NCBI GenBank assembly: GCA_021739805.1
Contig: JAIPBB010000123.1
Location: 1 to 14,140, forward strand
DNA: 14,140 nucleotides
Direction: 5' to 3'
DNA from: Saprospiraceae bacterium
GTDB taxonomy: Bacteria > Bacteroidota > Bacteroidia > Bacteroidales > JAIPBB01
The notes under the pieces are model-generated. The model ran no database searches. It was not told where the DNA came from and saw only the letters and a list, made by a program, of their open reading frames with translations. Shown one piece after another: positions 7,706 through 14,140 of the stretch. Both the position numbers and the translations under genes were made by a program. The first letter of the stretch is position 1, and each line of letters opens with the position of its first letter.

Positions 7706-8449
7706 TTAATCTGTTTTTTCTAATTCAAACTTAATAGGTAAATAAAATCTTGTTTTTACTTTTTCTCCATTTAAATACCCTGGAGTCCAGCAATATTGCT
7801 TATCTATTTTTGCTAATGCAATTAAACATTCTTTATTAATTTCTTCAGTAAGTCCATGTATAACTTTTGTATGTTCAATTTTACCATTAGTGTCAATTAT
7901 TAATTCTACATACACCTTCCCTTGAATTGAATCATTAATTGCAATTTCAGGATAAGATATAAATCTTTTTAATATGCTATTTAAAGAATCCATTCCTTCA
8001 ATAAATTCCGGATAAGTATCAACAATTAAATAATTTCCATTATATGATTGCCCAGGCATAAGCATTCTATCCAAAGAATCTTTTTCCATTAATATCTTTT
8101 GCAAGAAATCGACTCCATAAATCCTCTTAATAAGGCTATCCATTACATCATAGAAACATTGTTCTTCCGGATCAATAATCAATGATGAAGTTACTCTCAG
8201 TTTATTTTCAAATTTATAAATCAAAAAATCATTCAATTCGTTGATAAATTCAAATGATGCTGTATCGGAAAGTTTTAATACAAGATATCCATCTTCATAT
8301 TTTTGCATTGCTTCTAACCTATATTTTTCACAATGGCTAACTTTCCATAATGGTAATAAATTCCAAAAAATTGCTATTAAAATAAAAACAATAAAGAAAG
8401 AGATTATCAAAGCTATATTAAATCTATTATGTTTTCTTCTATTTCTCAT
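7706..8449 (-). CDS. Membrane-anchored TonB C-terminal domain protein
   Basis: A basic N-terminus (MRNRRKHNR) precedes one transmembrane helix at about 11-34, giving an N-in topology with the rest periplasmic. Residues about 165-243 are a TonB-C fold: YPEIAINDSIQGKVYVELIIDTNGK, then the KVIHGL strand and the WTPGYLNGEKVKTRFYLPIKF end typical of Bacteroidota TonB proteins. The PEFIEGMDSLNSIL segment (147-160) is the usual lead-in of this family. The middle (40-145) has no recognised domain, and the proline-rich spacer of classical TonB is missing. It may energise an outer-membrane transporter or serve a signalling role; no TonB-dependent receptor, ExbB or ExbD lies nearby. It sits 79 bases past the GH57 gene, so cotranscription is possible, but a link to glucan metabolism is unproven. 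Confidence 0.8.
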   Translation of the reverse strand: MRNRRKHNRFNIALIISFFIVFILIAIFWNLLPLWKVSHCEKYRLEAMQKYEDGYLVLKLSDTASFEFINELNDFLIYKFENKLRVTSSLIIDPEEQCFYDVMDSLIKRIYGVDFLQKILMEKDSLDRMLMPGQSYNGNYLIVDTYPEFIEGMDSLNSILKRFISYPEIAINDSIQGKVYVELIIDTNGKIEHTKVIHGLTEEINKECLIALAKIDKQYCWTPGYLNGEKVKTRFYLPIKFELEKTD

Positions 8450-8457
8450 TTAATGAG
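8445..8457. promoter_or_regulatory. 13-bp palindrome covering the start codon of the TonB-like gene
   Basis: CTCATT (8445-8450) and AATGAG (8452-8457) are perfect complements around a single T and include the ATG at 8449-8447. Such a short palindrome could arise by chance. It might be an operator or a start-masking mini-hairpin. Confidence 0.25.
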
Positions 8458-8528
8458 CCATTATGACATTATAAATGTTTTTTTAATTCGTTTAATATTG
8501 TGCTTTGATGTTTAATAATATCAGAATT

Positions 8529-9905
8529 TTATTTTTTTTGTTTGCCAGGCTTTTTAAGTTTTGAATTCGAAGGTTTTTTAATATCATCCACCTTTGTATC
8601 CTTAGTTTTTGCTAAAGCTTTCTTTTTGACAACTTTTACTGCTTGTTTTGTTTCTTTATTAGTTTCAATTATTTCTTTTTTGGGCGACTCAACAATATGT
8701 TTTTCGCTGCCATTTTCCCCAAGTCTTTCTTTAAGCCTGATATTAAAATCAGAGAGAACATTCATATAGTTTATAAATGCCTCGTATGGAGTTCCATAAG
8801 GGTTGAAATATTTATGAACATCGCCATCGGAAAACCATTTGGTACACATATAATAAAAATGGTCGCTTGTTTGAAGATATCTCCAATCTTTCCAGATTTC
8901 CATATCATTAATTTTCTTCACTTTTTCTTCAACGGCATAAATCTTATCAAAAGCTTCATCCTGCAATGGATTTCCCAGCCATGCAGTTAAATCTCTTTCT
9001 TCATCAGCCCATGAAATTGGATATGGAACATGAATTGAACCAACAGGTTGAGATTGCTCAGCTACTTCTGAAGGAGTGTTGAATGTAAAGTTAGTATTAT
9101 TGAAGATCTGTTCAGGTAAAGCTTTTAAAAATTCAAAAATTCCGGTTTCTTCCCATTGATGTTCACCGAAAGTTTCGTAATCCATAAAAAGGTTCACAAC
9201 TTCTTCTTTACTATCAATATTATTGAGCCAATAAGCAAACTTATCACTTGTAAGTGGAAATTCGGGCCAGCTTGCCTGTGAAAACCTGAATGCAATATCA
9301 TCGCTTAATTTGAAATTCTTTAACAAAAGTTTAAGCTTTGGATTAATGGCGTTGCAATAAACATAATTTGGACTTTTCCATCCTAAAATATGTTTTGCGC
9401 CTTCGGTAAGCATTGTTTTAAATCCCATTTCAGCCACCATCTCACCAATTCCATCAGAATAAATTAACTCAGTATTTCTAAAAGTAGTTGGTTTAACGCC
9501 AAACAAAGATTCAATCTTCCCGGCCTGATACTTTACCTGGGATGTAAATTCATCTTTGCTTTTGAGTGCTGACAATGAGTGGGTGTAGGTTTCAGCTAAA
9601 AATTCCACACATCCGGTTTCGGCTAAACGTTTAAAGCTTTCAATAACTTCAGGTACGTATTCTTCGAACTGGTCTAAAGCACAGCCAGAAATTGAATAAC
9701 TGATTTTAAATCTACCATCGTATTTTTTAATCAAATCAAGCATCACCTGGTTAGTAGGCAAATAGCATTTATCAGCTATTCTTCGAGCCAAAAATCTATT
9801 TTGGTATTCGTCGAAATAATAATGGTCTTTACCAATATCAAAAAACCGATAAGTTTTCAGCCTGTATGGCTGGTGAACCTGGAAATAAAAACAAACTGAT
9901 CTCAT
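8529..9905 (-). CDS. GH57 alpha-amylase-type glycoside hydrolase with lysine-rich tail
   Basis: All five conserved GH57 regions can be read: HQP (11-13), GCALDQFEEY (74-83), FRNTELIYSD (142-151) with nucleophile E146, MDYETFGEH (241-249) with acid/base D242, and WRYLQTSDHFYYM (341-353). The NTELIY form of region 3 matches the MJ1611-like alpha-amylase branch rather than GH57 branching enzymes or 4-alpha-glucanotransferases. No signal peptide is present, so it should act in the cytoplasm on alpha-1,4-glucan, probably trimming glycogen. The catalytic part ends near 395. Residues 400-458 form an extra low-complexity tail with 20 lysines in about 58 residues, which is not part of the fold. GH57, GT4 and debranching genes in a row is a recurring glucan cluster in Bacteroidota and archaea. 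Exact specificity is unknown. Confidence 0.9.
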   Translation of the reverse strand: MRSVCFYFQVHQPYRLKTYRFFDIGKDHYYFDEYQNRFLARRIADKCYLPTNQVMLDLIKKYDGRFKISYSISGCALDQFEEYVPEVIESFKRLAETGCVEFLAETYTHSLSALKSKDEFTSQVKYQAGKIESLFGVKPTTFRNTELIYSDGIGEMVAEMGFKTMLTEGAKHILGWKSPNYVYCNAINPKLKLLLKNFKLSDDIAFRFSQASWPEFPLTSDKFAYWLNNIDSKEEVVNLFMDYETFGEHQWEETGIFEFLKALPEQIFNNTNFTFNTPSEVAEQSQPVGSIHVPYPISWADEERDLTAWLGNPLQDEAFDKIYAVEEKVKKINDMEIWKDWRYLQTSDHFYYMCTKWFSDGDVHKYFNPYGTPYEAFINYMNVLSDFNIRLKERLGENGSEKHIVESPKKEIIETNKETKQAVKVVKKKALAKTKDTKVDDIKKPSNSKLKKPGKQKK

Positions 9906-9922
9906 ATTTTCGTATTTATGTC

Positions 9923-9950
9923 TTATTTATTTATTTATTTCTTATTTATT
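9923..9950. repeat. TTTA tetranucleotide tract in GH57 leader
   Basis: A run of TTTA/TTAT repeats with one interruption (TTTC) lies immediately upstream of the GH57 start. It is a simple low-complexity tract abutting the larger array to its right. Confidence 0.6.
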
Positions 9951-9951
9951 T

Positions 9952-10151
9952 GTCATTTGCTTCGCGTCATTCAATAGTCATTTGTCCTTCGGACGTCATT
10001 TGCTTCGCGTCATTTGTTGTCATTTGCTTCGCGTCATTTGTTGTCATTTGTCCTGCGGACGTCATTTGCTTCGCATTATTTGTTGTCATTTGCTTCGCGT
10101 CATTTGTTGTCATTTGTCCTGCGGACGTCATTTGCTTCGCGTTATTTAATT
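9952..10151. repeat. GTCATTTG array with 66-bp higher-order period
   Basis: The array is built from three modules: GTCATTTGCTTCGC (14 bp), GTCATTTGTT (10 bp) and GTCATTTGTCCTGCGGAC (18 bp; TTC replaces TGC once). The order 14-10-14-10-18 makes a 66-bp unit present twice head to tail, 9995-10060 and 10061-10126, differing at two bases (10075 and 10077 region). A partial, more diverged copy precedes it (9952-9994) and another follows (10127-10151). The 14- and 18-bp modules end in tiny perfect stems, GC-TTC-GC and GTCC-TGC-GGAC. Because 66 is divisible by three, long open frames on both strands are an artefact. The array fills most of the 352-bp gap between the GT4 and GH57 genes; the rest of that gap shows no gene. 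Confidence 0.92.
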
Positions 10152-10184
10152 GCAATTTACATCTTAAATCAAAAATCGTTAATC

Positions 10185-10206
10185 TCCCGACACTTCGTTC
10201 ACGGGA
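10185..10206 (-). terminator. Weak hairpin downstream of the GT4 gene
   Basis: TCCCG (10185-10189) pairs with CGGGA (10202-10206) around a 12-base loop, 52 bases past the GT4 stop. The following minus-strand bases are only moderately T-rich (a TTTTT run lies some 10 bases on). A terminator is possible but weakly supported. Confidence 0.3.
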
Positions 10207-10257
10207 CAGGCTTTGTTCTTAAATCATATTTTTTCTTCCAACTTCGGACTTCAATCT

Positions 10258-11544
10258 TTATTTTTTTTCCACCAACCCCTCATAAACTTCCTTCACCTTC
10301 AAGGCTGCATTATCCCATTTTAAATTATCAACTTCGATTTTCCCATATTCAATAAACATTTCTGATAAAGCATTATAATGAAGAAGCCCGTAAACAGCAT
10401 CTGCCAAAGCATCTATATCCCAAAAATCAACTTTCAAAGCATATTTTAAAACTTCAGACACACCTGATTGTTTCGAAATAACAACGGGCACATTTGAACG
10501 CATAGCTTCAAGTGGTGAGATACCAAAAGGTTCAGAAACTGATGGCATAACATAAACATCACTATAAGAAAACATTTTATCAACATCGTCACCCTTAAGA
10601 AAACCAGTGAAATGGAATTTAGTAGCGATTTTTAATTCTGCAACCCTTCTAATCATTTTATGAAGCATATCACCTGAACCAGCCATAACAAACCTCACAT
10701 TATTATCCCGCTGTAGAACTTTGTATGCAGCTTCAACAAAATAATCAGGACCTTTCTGAAAAGTAATTCTACCGAGAAATGTTACTATCTTTTCTTTAAG
10801 AACATTGCCATTAGCAAAATAAACCTTTTTCATAGGTTCAACAGCATTATGAACTGTAACGACCTTTTCAGGTGGAATACCATATCTTTCAATTACAATA
10901 TCGCGGGTTAAATTACTTACTGCTATTACCAAATCCGCAGCTTCCATTCCTGTTCTTTCGCGATTATAAACCATTTGATTAACATTCTCTCCTGAACGGT
11001 CAAACTCCGTGGCATGCATATGCACCACTAAGGGTTTTCCGCTAATTTTTCTAGCTTCAATTCCGGCCTGATAAGTTAACCAGTCGTGGGCATGTATAAC
11101 ATCAAAATCGTGTTCTGAAGCAATCTGCCGTGCTATAAGTGCATATCTTTCAACTTCTTCTATTAAATTTTTACCATATTTGCCGGAAAACTCAAATCTT
11201 TTGGAAAATATTGATTCTCCTGAAACTTCACCTGTTTTTTCGTAATTATCAACTATATTATAAAACTGGTCGGGGCTGGCATAAGGAACTAAATTTGAAC
11301 CAACCTCAATAAACTGGATATTTTCCCAATATTCTTTATAATAACTACTTCTAAAATCTAATTCAATATCACTTGCATTAACAAGTTTAACAGCTTGCTG
11401 GTCTTCATCTCCATAAGCTTTTGGCACAACAAAAATCACTTCCACATTATTATGCAGTAAGCCCTTAGTTAAACCATAACAGGCTGTTCCTAGTCCACCT
11501 GTAATATGGGGAGGAAACTCCCAACCAAACATTAATACTTTCAT
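10258..11544 (-). CDS. GT4 glucosyltransferase, starch/glycogen synthase-like
   Basis: A GT-B fold enzyme. The N-terminal lobe starts MKVLMFGWEFPPHITGGLGT, where GGLG (16-19) is the donor phosphate loop of glycogen synthase-like enzymes, and includes HAHDW (151-155). The C-terminal lobe begins near 245, with GRITFQKG (258-265) holding R259 and K264 for the donor phosphates, and SEPFGISPLE (337-346) giving the E-x7-E pair E338/E346. The 428-residue length is normal for GT4, and there is no signal peptide. In this neighbourhood it most likely transfers glucose to a growing alpha-glucan, but GT4 specificity cannot be read from sequence; trehalose, sucrose or maltose-1-phosphate-type products are alternatives. 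Two related repeat arrays lie in the gaps on either side. An A-run directly before the ATG suits Bacteroidota initiation. Confidence 0.88.
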   Translation of the reverse strand: MKVLMFGWEFPPHITGGLGTACYGLTKGLLHNNVEVIFVVPKAYGDEDQQAVKLVNASDIELDFRSSYYKEYWENIQFIEVGSNLVPYASPDQFYNIVDNYEKTGEVSGESIFSKRFEFSGKYGKNLIEEVERYALIARQIASEHDFDVIHAHDWLTYQAGIEARKISGKPLVVHMHATEFDRSGENVNQMVYNRERTGMEAADLVIAVSNLTRDIVIERYGIPPEKVVTVHNAVEPMKKVYFANGNVLKEKIVTFLGRITFQKGPDYFVEAAYKVLQRDNNVRFVMAGSGDMLHKMIRRVAELKIATKFHFTGFLKGDDVDKMFSYSDVYVMPSVSEPFGISPLEAMRSNVPVVISKQSGVSEVLKYALKVDFWDIDALADAVYGLLHYNALSEMFIEYGKIEVDNLKWDNAALKVKEVYEGLVEKK

Positions 11545-11550
11545 TTTTTT

Positions 11551-11638
11551 GTCATTTACTTCGTGTCATTTGCTTTGCGTCATTAATTGTCATTCGCTTC
11601 GCGTCATTAATTGTCATTCGCTTCGCTGTCATTAAGTT
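11551..11638. repeat. Degenerate GTCATT array, relative of the 9952-10151 array
   Basis: Units GTCATTTACTTCGT, GTCATTTGCTTTGC, GTCATTAATT, GTCATTCGCTTCGC, GTCATTAATT, GTCATTCGCTTCGCT and GTCATTAAGTT follow one another, alternating 14- and 10-base modules as in the array on the other side of the GT4 gene. It starts 7 bases upstream of the GT4 ATG, so it would be transcribed as the gene's 5' leader if the promoter lies further upstream. Confidence 0.85.
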
Positions 11639-11690
11639 GTCTTTTGTATCACTGTAATTTTTTTGCCTATTGCCTACTGTTTACTCTTTT

Positions 11691-11781
11691 TGCCTTTTTC
11701 CTTTTGCCTTTTTCCTTTTGCCTTTTTCCTTTTGCCTTTTTCCTTTTGCCTTTTTCCTTAACCTTAGCCTCAGCCTTAGCC
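11691..11781. repeat. 14-bp TGCCTTTTTCCTTT array plus CCTTAG hexamers
   Basis: Five tandem 14-bp units occupy 11691-11760, identical except the last base. They run into hexamers CCTTAA, CCTTAG, CCTCAG and CCTTAG at 11756-11779. The minus strand is almost pure purine here. The array fills the gap between the debranching gene's stop (11808) and the GT4 leader. No terminator or promoter was recognised in this gap. Confidence 0.92.
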
Positions 11782-11807
11782 TTTTTTTACTTTCGCCTTT
11801 TGCCTTT

Positions 11808-13754
11808 CTACTTCTTATATTTCTTCAACATATTCCCAACTCTCAGTAATTCCGCCACACTCCATGCCTGTGAAATACATCCTCCCGCTTTGTGTGGCGG
11901 GTCTCCATCGTAAACTTCGGAAATGGAACCAATTCCATGTTCTTTCATCACATCATTGAATTGCTCATAGTACCAGTTCATTTTATTCCAACCTGATTTT
12001 CCGTGAATCTTCAAATATCCTTCAACAAAATGTCCAAACAACCATGGCCAAACTGTTCCCTGATGATATTGTTTATCGCGGGTTTCCTGATTTCCAAAAT
12101 AAACTCCTTCGTATTTAGGGTTTTTTGGAGATAATGTTCTTATGCCTCTTGTGGTTAATAATTCTTTTTCAACTTTATCAATTACTTTATGACGTTTTTC
12201 TTCATCAATCGGACTGTATTCTAAAGAAGTAGCAAAAATTTGATTTGGTCTGACTGACCAATCTTCTATATCACCATTAACATAGTCAGCCAAATATCCT
12301 TTTTCTTTTCTCCAGAATGTTTTTGTGAATGAATCCGGAATAATCTTAGCTATTGGTTCCCAATTTTTTACAAATTCAATATCATCAGCAAGAAGAGCCG
12401 TTTCAATACTAAACATCACTGCATTATACCAAAGAGCATTAATTTCAACCGGCATTCCAATACGAGGAGTAACAGCAGTACTATTAGATATTGCATCCAT
12501 CCATGTTAGAGCTTTCCCATCTATTCCGGCGTAAATTAATCCATTATCCTGCATTTTAATATTAAACTCTGTTCCTTCCCTATATCCATTTAATATAAGC
12601 TGCATTTTCTCACCATATTCTTTCCATATTTGAGCTTTTGAGCCGGTGGCTTCTGCATATTTTTGCAAAGTCCAGAAAAACCAAAGAGGAGCATCAACAG
12701 AATTATATGCCGAATTATTTCCACTTCCAATATTTGGGAATAATGGTCCTTTTAAATCTTTTATTAAAGTTTTAATTGCTTTCTTGCATAATTCAGTTTT
12801 ACCAATTTCTATAGTAAGTCCGGGAAGAGCAATAAAAGAATCTCTTCCCCAACGGCCAAACCACGGATATCCTGCAACTATTTCTACCCCATTTTTACTA
12901 TGATTAATAAACTGATCGGCTGAATTAATCAAGCAATTTTTAAAGCTATCTCTTGAAACGCGGTTTTCTTCTACTTGTTTAAAAGTCTGGCTAAGGGTTT
13001 TAGGAGTTTCTTCATTAAGTCCTGCGGCAAAAATTATTGATTCGCCTTTTTTAATTGGAAGTTCAAAGAATCCCGGAACAAAAAGGTCTTCCTTATAATC
13101 ATATCCTCTTTGTTGTTCTTCAATGTATTCAATATTATAGTACCAATCAGGAACATGAGTATATTCTACTTTTTTTGAAAACTGCATATAAATTGGAGTA
13201 TAACCATCGTACATTTTAATCTTTATTCCATTTTCAATATCTTTATATTTTTTATTCACATAAGTATTTGCCTTGCTCAACTGATGTCTGTTTCTAAAGG
13301 CTAGGAAGGGAGTAAATTTTAAAGTAGTTGCAGAATTTCCTTCTTCAAGAGTGTATTTAATCATCATCCTATCACTTTCTCTGGAAAATAACCTTTCAAC
13401 AGCCAAAATAACTCCACCAACACGATAAACTAATTTAGGAATCTTTCCAATCACAAAATCTCTAATGTATTTGTACCCTTTAGGGTAATAATTATCACCT
13501 TGATATTTATGAATTCCTAAATTAAATTCAGCTTCATGTTGAATAACAGTAACATCAAGAGATGATAAAAGCACATGCAGTCCGTCATCTATTTTTGGTT
13601 GTGGGCTTACCAATAAACCATGATACTTACGCGTGTTACATCCAATTATAGTTGAACAAGCATAAGAACCTCCACTGCTCGAACGTATAAGTTCTTTGGT
13701 AAGTGAGTATTCTAAATTTATCAGTTGATTTTTATCAAAACTTATATAATCCAT
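11808..13754 (-). CDS. Glycogen debranching enzyme, amylo-alpha-1,6-glucosidase type
   Basis: The N-terminal beta-rich region, about 15-245, opens with RSSSGGSYACSTIIGCNTRKYHGLL, the usual GDE_N start. The C-terminal (alpha/alpha)6 catalytic domain, about 270-645, has GYPWFGRWGRDSFIALPGL (295-313), SVDAPLWFF (352-360), TWMDA (417-421), HQGTVWPWLFGHF (564-576) and SISEVYDGDPPHKAGGC (610-626). D305 in WGRDS, D420 in TWMDA and E613 are conserved acidic candidates for catalysis. It should hydrolyse alpha-1,6 branch stubs in glycogen once other enzymes shorten the outer chains, which suits the phosphorylase downstream. The length of 648 is typical of the bacterial GDE family and shorter than the bifunctional eukaryotic enzyme, so a transferase domain is absent. 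There is no signal peptide. It is the first gene of the cluster; a cluster of TAACAATC motifs lies upstream. Confidence 0.93.
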   Translation of the reverse strand: MDYISFDKNQLINLEYSLTKELIRSSSGGSYACSTIIGCNTRKYHGLLVSPQPKIDDGLHVLLSSLDVTVIQHEAEFNLGIHKYQGDNYYPKGYKYIRDFVIGKIPKLVYRVGGVILAVERLFSRESDRMMIKYTLEEGNSATTLKFTPFLAFRNRHQLSKANTYVNKKYKDIENGIKIKMYDGYTPIYMQFSKKVEYTHVPDWYYNIEYIEEQQRGYDYKEDLFVPGFFELPIKKGESIIFAAGLNEETPKTLSQTFKQVEENRVSRDSFKNCLINSADQFINHSKNGVEIVAGYPWFGRWGRDSFIALPGLTIEIGKTELCKKAIKTLIKDLKGPLFPNIGSGNNSAYNSVDAPLWFFWTLQKYAEATGSKAQIWKEYGEKMQLILNGYREGTEFNIKMQDNGLIYAGIDGKALTWMDAISNSTAVTPRIGMPVEINALWYNAVMFSIETALLADDIEFVKNWEPIAKIIPDSFTKTFWRKEKGYLADYVNGDIEDWSVRPNQIFATSLEYSPIDEEKRHKVIDKVEKELLTTRGIRTLSPKNPKYEGVYFGNQETRDKQYHQGTVWPWLFGHFVEGYLKIHGKSGWNKMNWYYEQFNDVMKEHGIGSISEVYDGDPPHKAGGCISQAWSVAELLRVGNMLKKYKK

Positions 13755-14030
13755 ATTTAAAAGAAAAGATTGTTAGAATTAATGCAGAATATCAATTATT
13801 TATGATGTATTTAACAATCTGCAAAAATAAAAAAAATATCTAACAATCTACATTAATAAATTGTTATGTTTGGGTGATTATTTCAGTAATGAAACTTTAA
13901 TTATATTTTAAATTTATTCAAAAACATTTTTATTTTTTCATTTTACAAGCTAACTTATAAAGTTTAAAATATTTCTCTATTTTTGTTTAATATCAATTTA
14001 CATAATGAAGTTGTCAAAAGTTGAATGTTG
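13755..14030. promoter_or_regulatory. Upstream region of the debranching gene with TAACAATC motifs
   Basis: No gene is seen here. GATTGTTAGA (13768-13777) is a perfect 10-bp inverted partner of TCTAACAATC (13839-13848), and another TAACAATC lies at 13812-13819. The two same-strand copies extend into related 19-base stretches (13812-13830 and 13841-13859, about 15 of 19 identical). A -7-like TATTTTTG (13829-13822, minus strand) lies between them without a -33 at 19 bases. The repeated motif could be an operator. The remainder to 14030 is plain AT-rich DNA. Confidence 0.4.
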
Positions 14031-14034
14031 AAAA

Positions 14035-14084
14035 GAAAGAATGATACAATAATATTCAAAGTCAATAATTTGTATCATTCTTTC
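14035..14084. terminator. 15-bp perfect hairpin flanked by an A12 tract
   Basis: GAAAGAATGATACAA (14035-14049) pairs perfectly with TTGTATCATTCTTTC (14070-14084) around a 20-base loop, and twelve A residues follow on the plus strand (14085-14096). On the minus strand a frame entering from the right edge reads MDKSLFYYTFA then stops at 14102, so the hairpin could terminate an upstream minus-strand gene. Only TTTT follows the stem on that strand. The tail frame is too short to call as a gene. Confidence 0.5.
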
Positions 14085-14140
14085 AAAAAAAAAAAATGTT
14101 GTTAAGCAAAAGTATAATAAAAAAGAGATTTGTCCATATT

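Noticed and set aside
8529..9905. GH57 branching enzyme
   Set aside because: The region 3 form FRNTELIY and the length of the catalytic part fit the alpha-amylase branch better; the longer C-terminal helical domain of GH57 branching enzymes is missing.
9952..10140. CRISPR-like array
   Set aside because: The repeating modules are 10-18 bp with no unique spacers and the same modules recur in order, so this is a tandem satellite. No cas gene is present.
9866..10355. Open frames on both strands across the repeat array, one giving QMTTNDAK-like repeats
   Set aside because: They exist because the 66-bp repeat is a multiple of three and lacks stops. No recognisable domain or start context is present, and they overlap the well-supported GH57 and GT4 ends.
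11611..11913. Plus-strand frame of 100 codons with FAFFLLPFS repeats
   Set aside because: It is a translation of the 14-bp pyrimidine array and the end of the debranching gene on the opposite strand. The hydrophobic repeats are an artefact of T and C richness.

Overview
The window looks like a piece of an AT-rich Bacteroidota chromosome. Two intergenic sites match the phylum's unusual promoter (TTG, 19 bases, TAnnTTTG) with exact spacing. The gene content also fits: a TonB-like transducer, and a GT3 glycogen synthase fused to a GT35 phosphorylase. Every convincing gene is on the minus strand, so the functional order runs from high to low coordinates.

The core, about 13754 down to 3291, is a storage-glucan (glycogen) module. 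In transcription order it holds a bacterial-type debranching enzyme (amylo-alpha-1,6-glucosidase), a GT4 glucosyltransferase of the starch/glycogen synthase type, a GH57 alpha-amylase-type enzyme with a lysine-rich tail, a small membrane-anchored TonB-C protein, and a 1411-residue protein joining a eukaryotic-like GT3 glycogen synthase to a GT35 alpha-glucan phosphorylase. Together these would elongate, phosphorolyse, trim and debranch alpha-1,4/1,6-glucan. No branching enzyme of the usual GH13 type and no ADP-glucose pyrophosphorylase is present, so they must be encoded elsewhere.

Downstream come a nucleotide-sensing nuclease-like gene (ATP-cone plus Mrr-type endonuclease, 2245-3099), an exported M48 metalloprotease with a helical-repeat tail (240-1757), and the first 19 codons of a probable IS transposase running off the left edge.

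The gaps between genes are unusually rich in repeats. They include a 131-bp palindromic element with three mutually exclusive stems (2100-2230), a TTAAACC heptamer array (3220-3280), a TTAGAAA triplet (7567-7587), a GTCATTTG-based array with a 66-bp higher-order period (9952-10151) plus a degenerate relative across the GT4 gene (11551-11638), a 14-bp pyrimidine array (11691-11760), a promoter-bearing 54-bp direct repeat flanking the M48 gene, and a cluster of TAACAATC motifs upstream of the debranching gene. No tRNA, rRNA, CRISPR array or complete mobile element was seen. The glycogen enzymes belong to known families. The least explained material is the repeat and palindrome structure, the GT3-GT35 fusion, and the ATP-cone nuclease.
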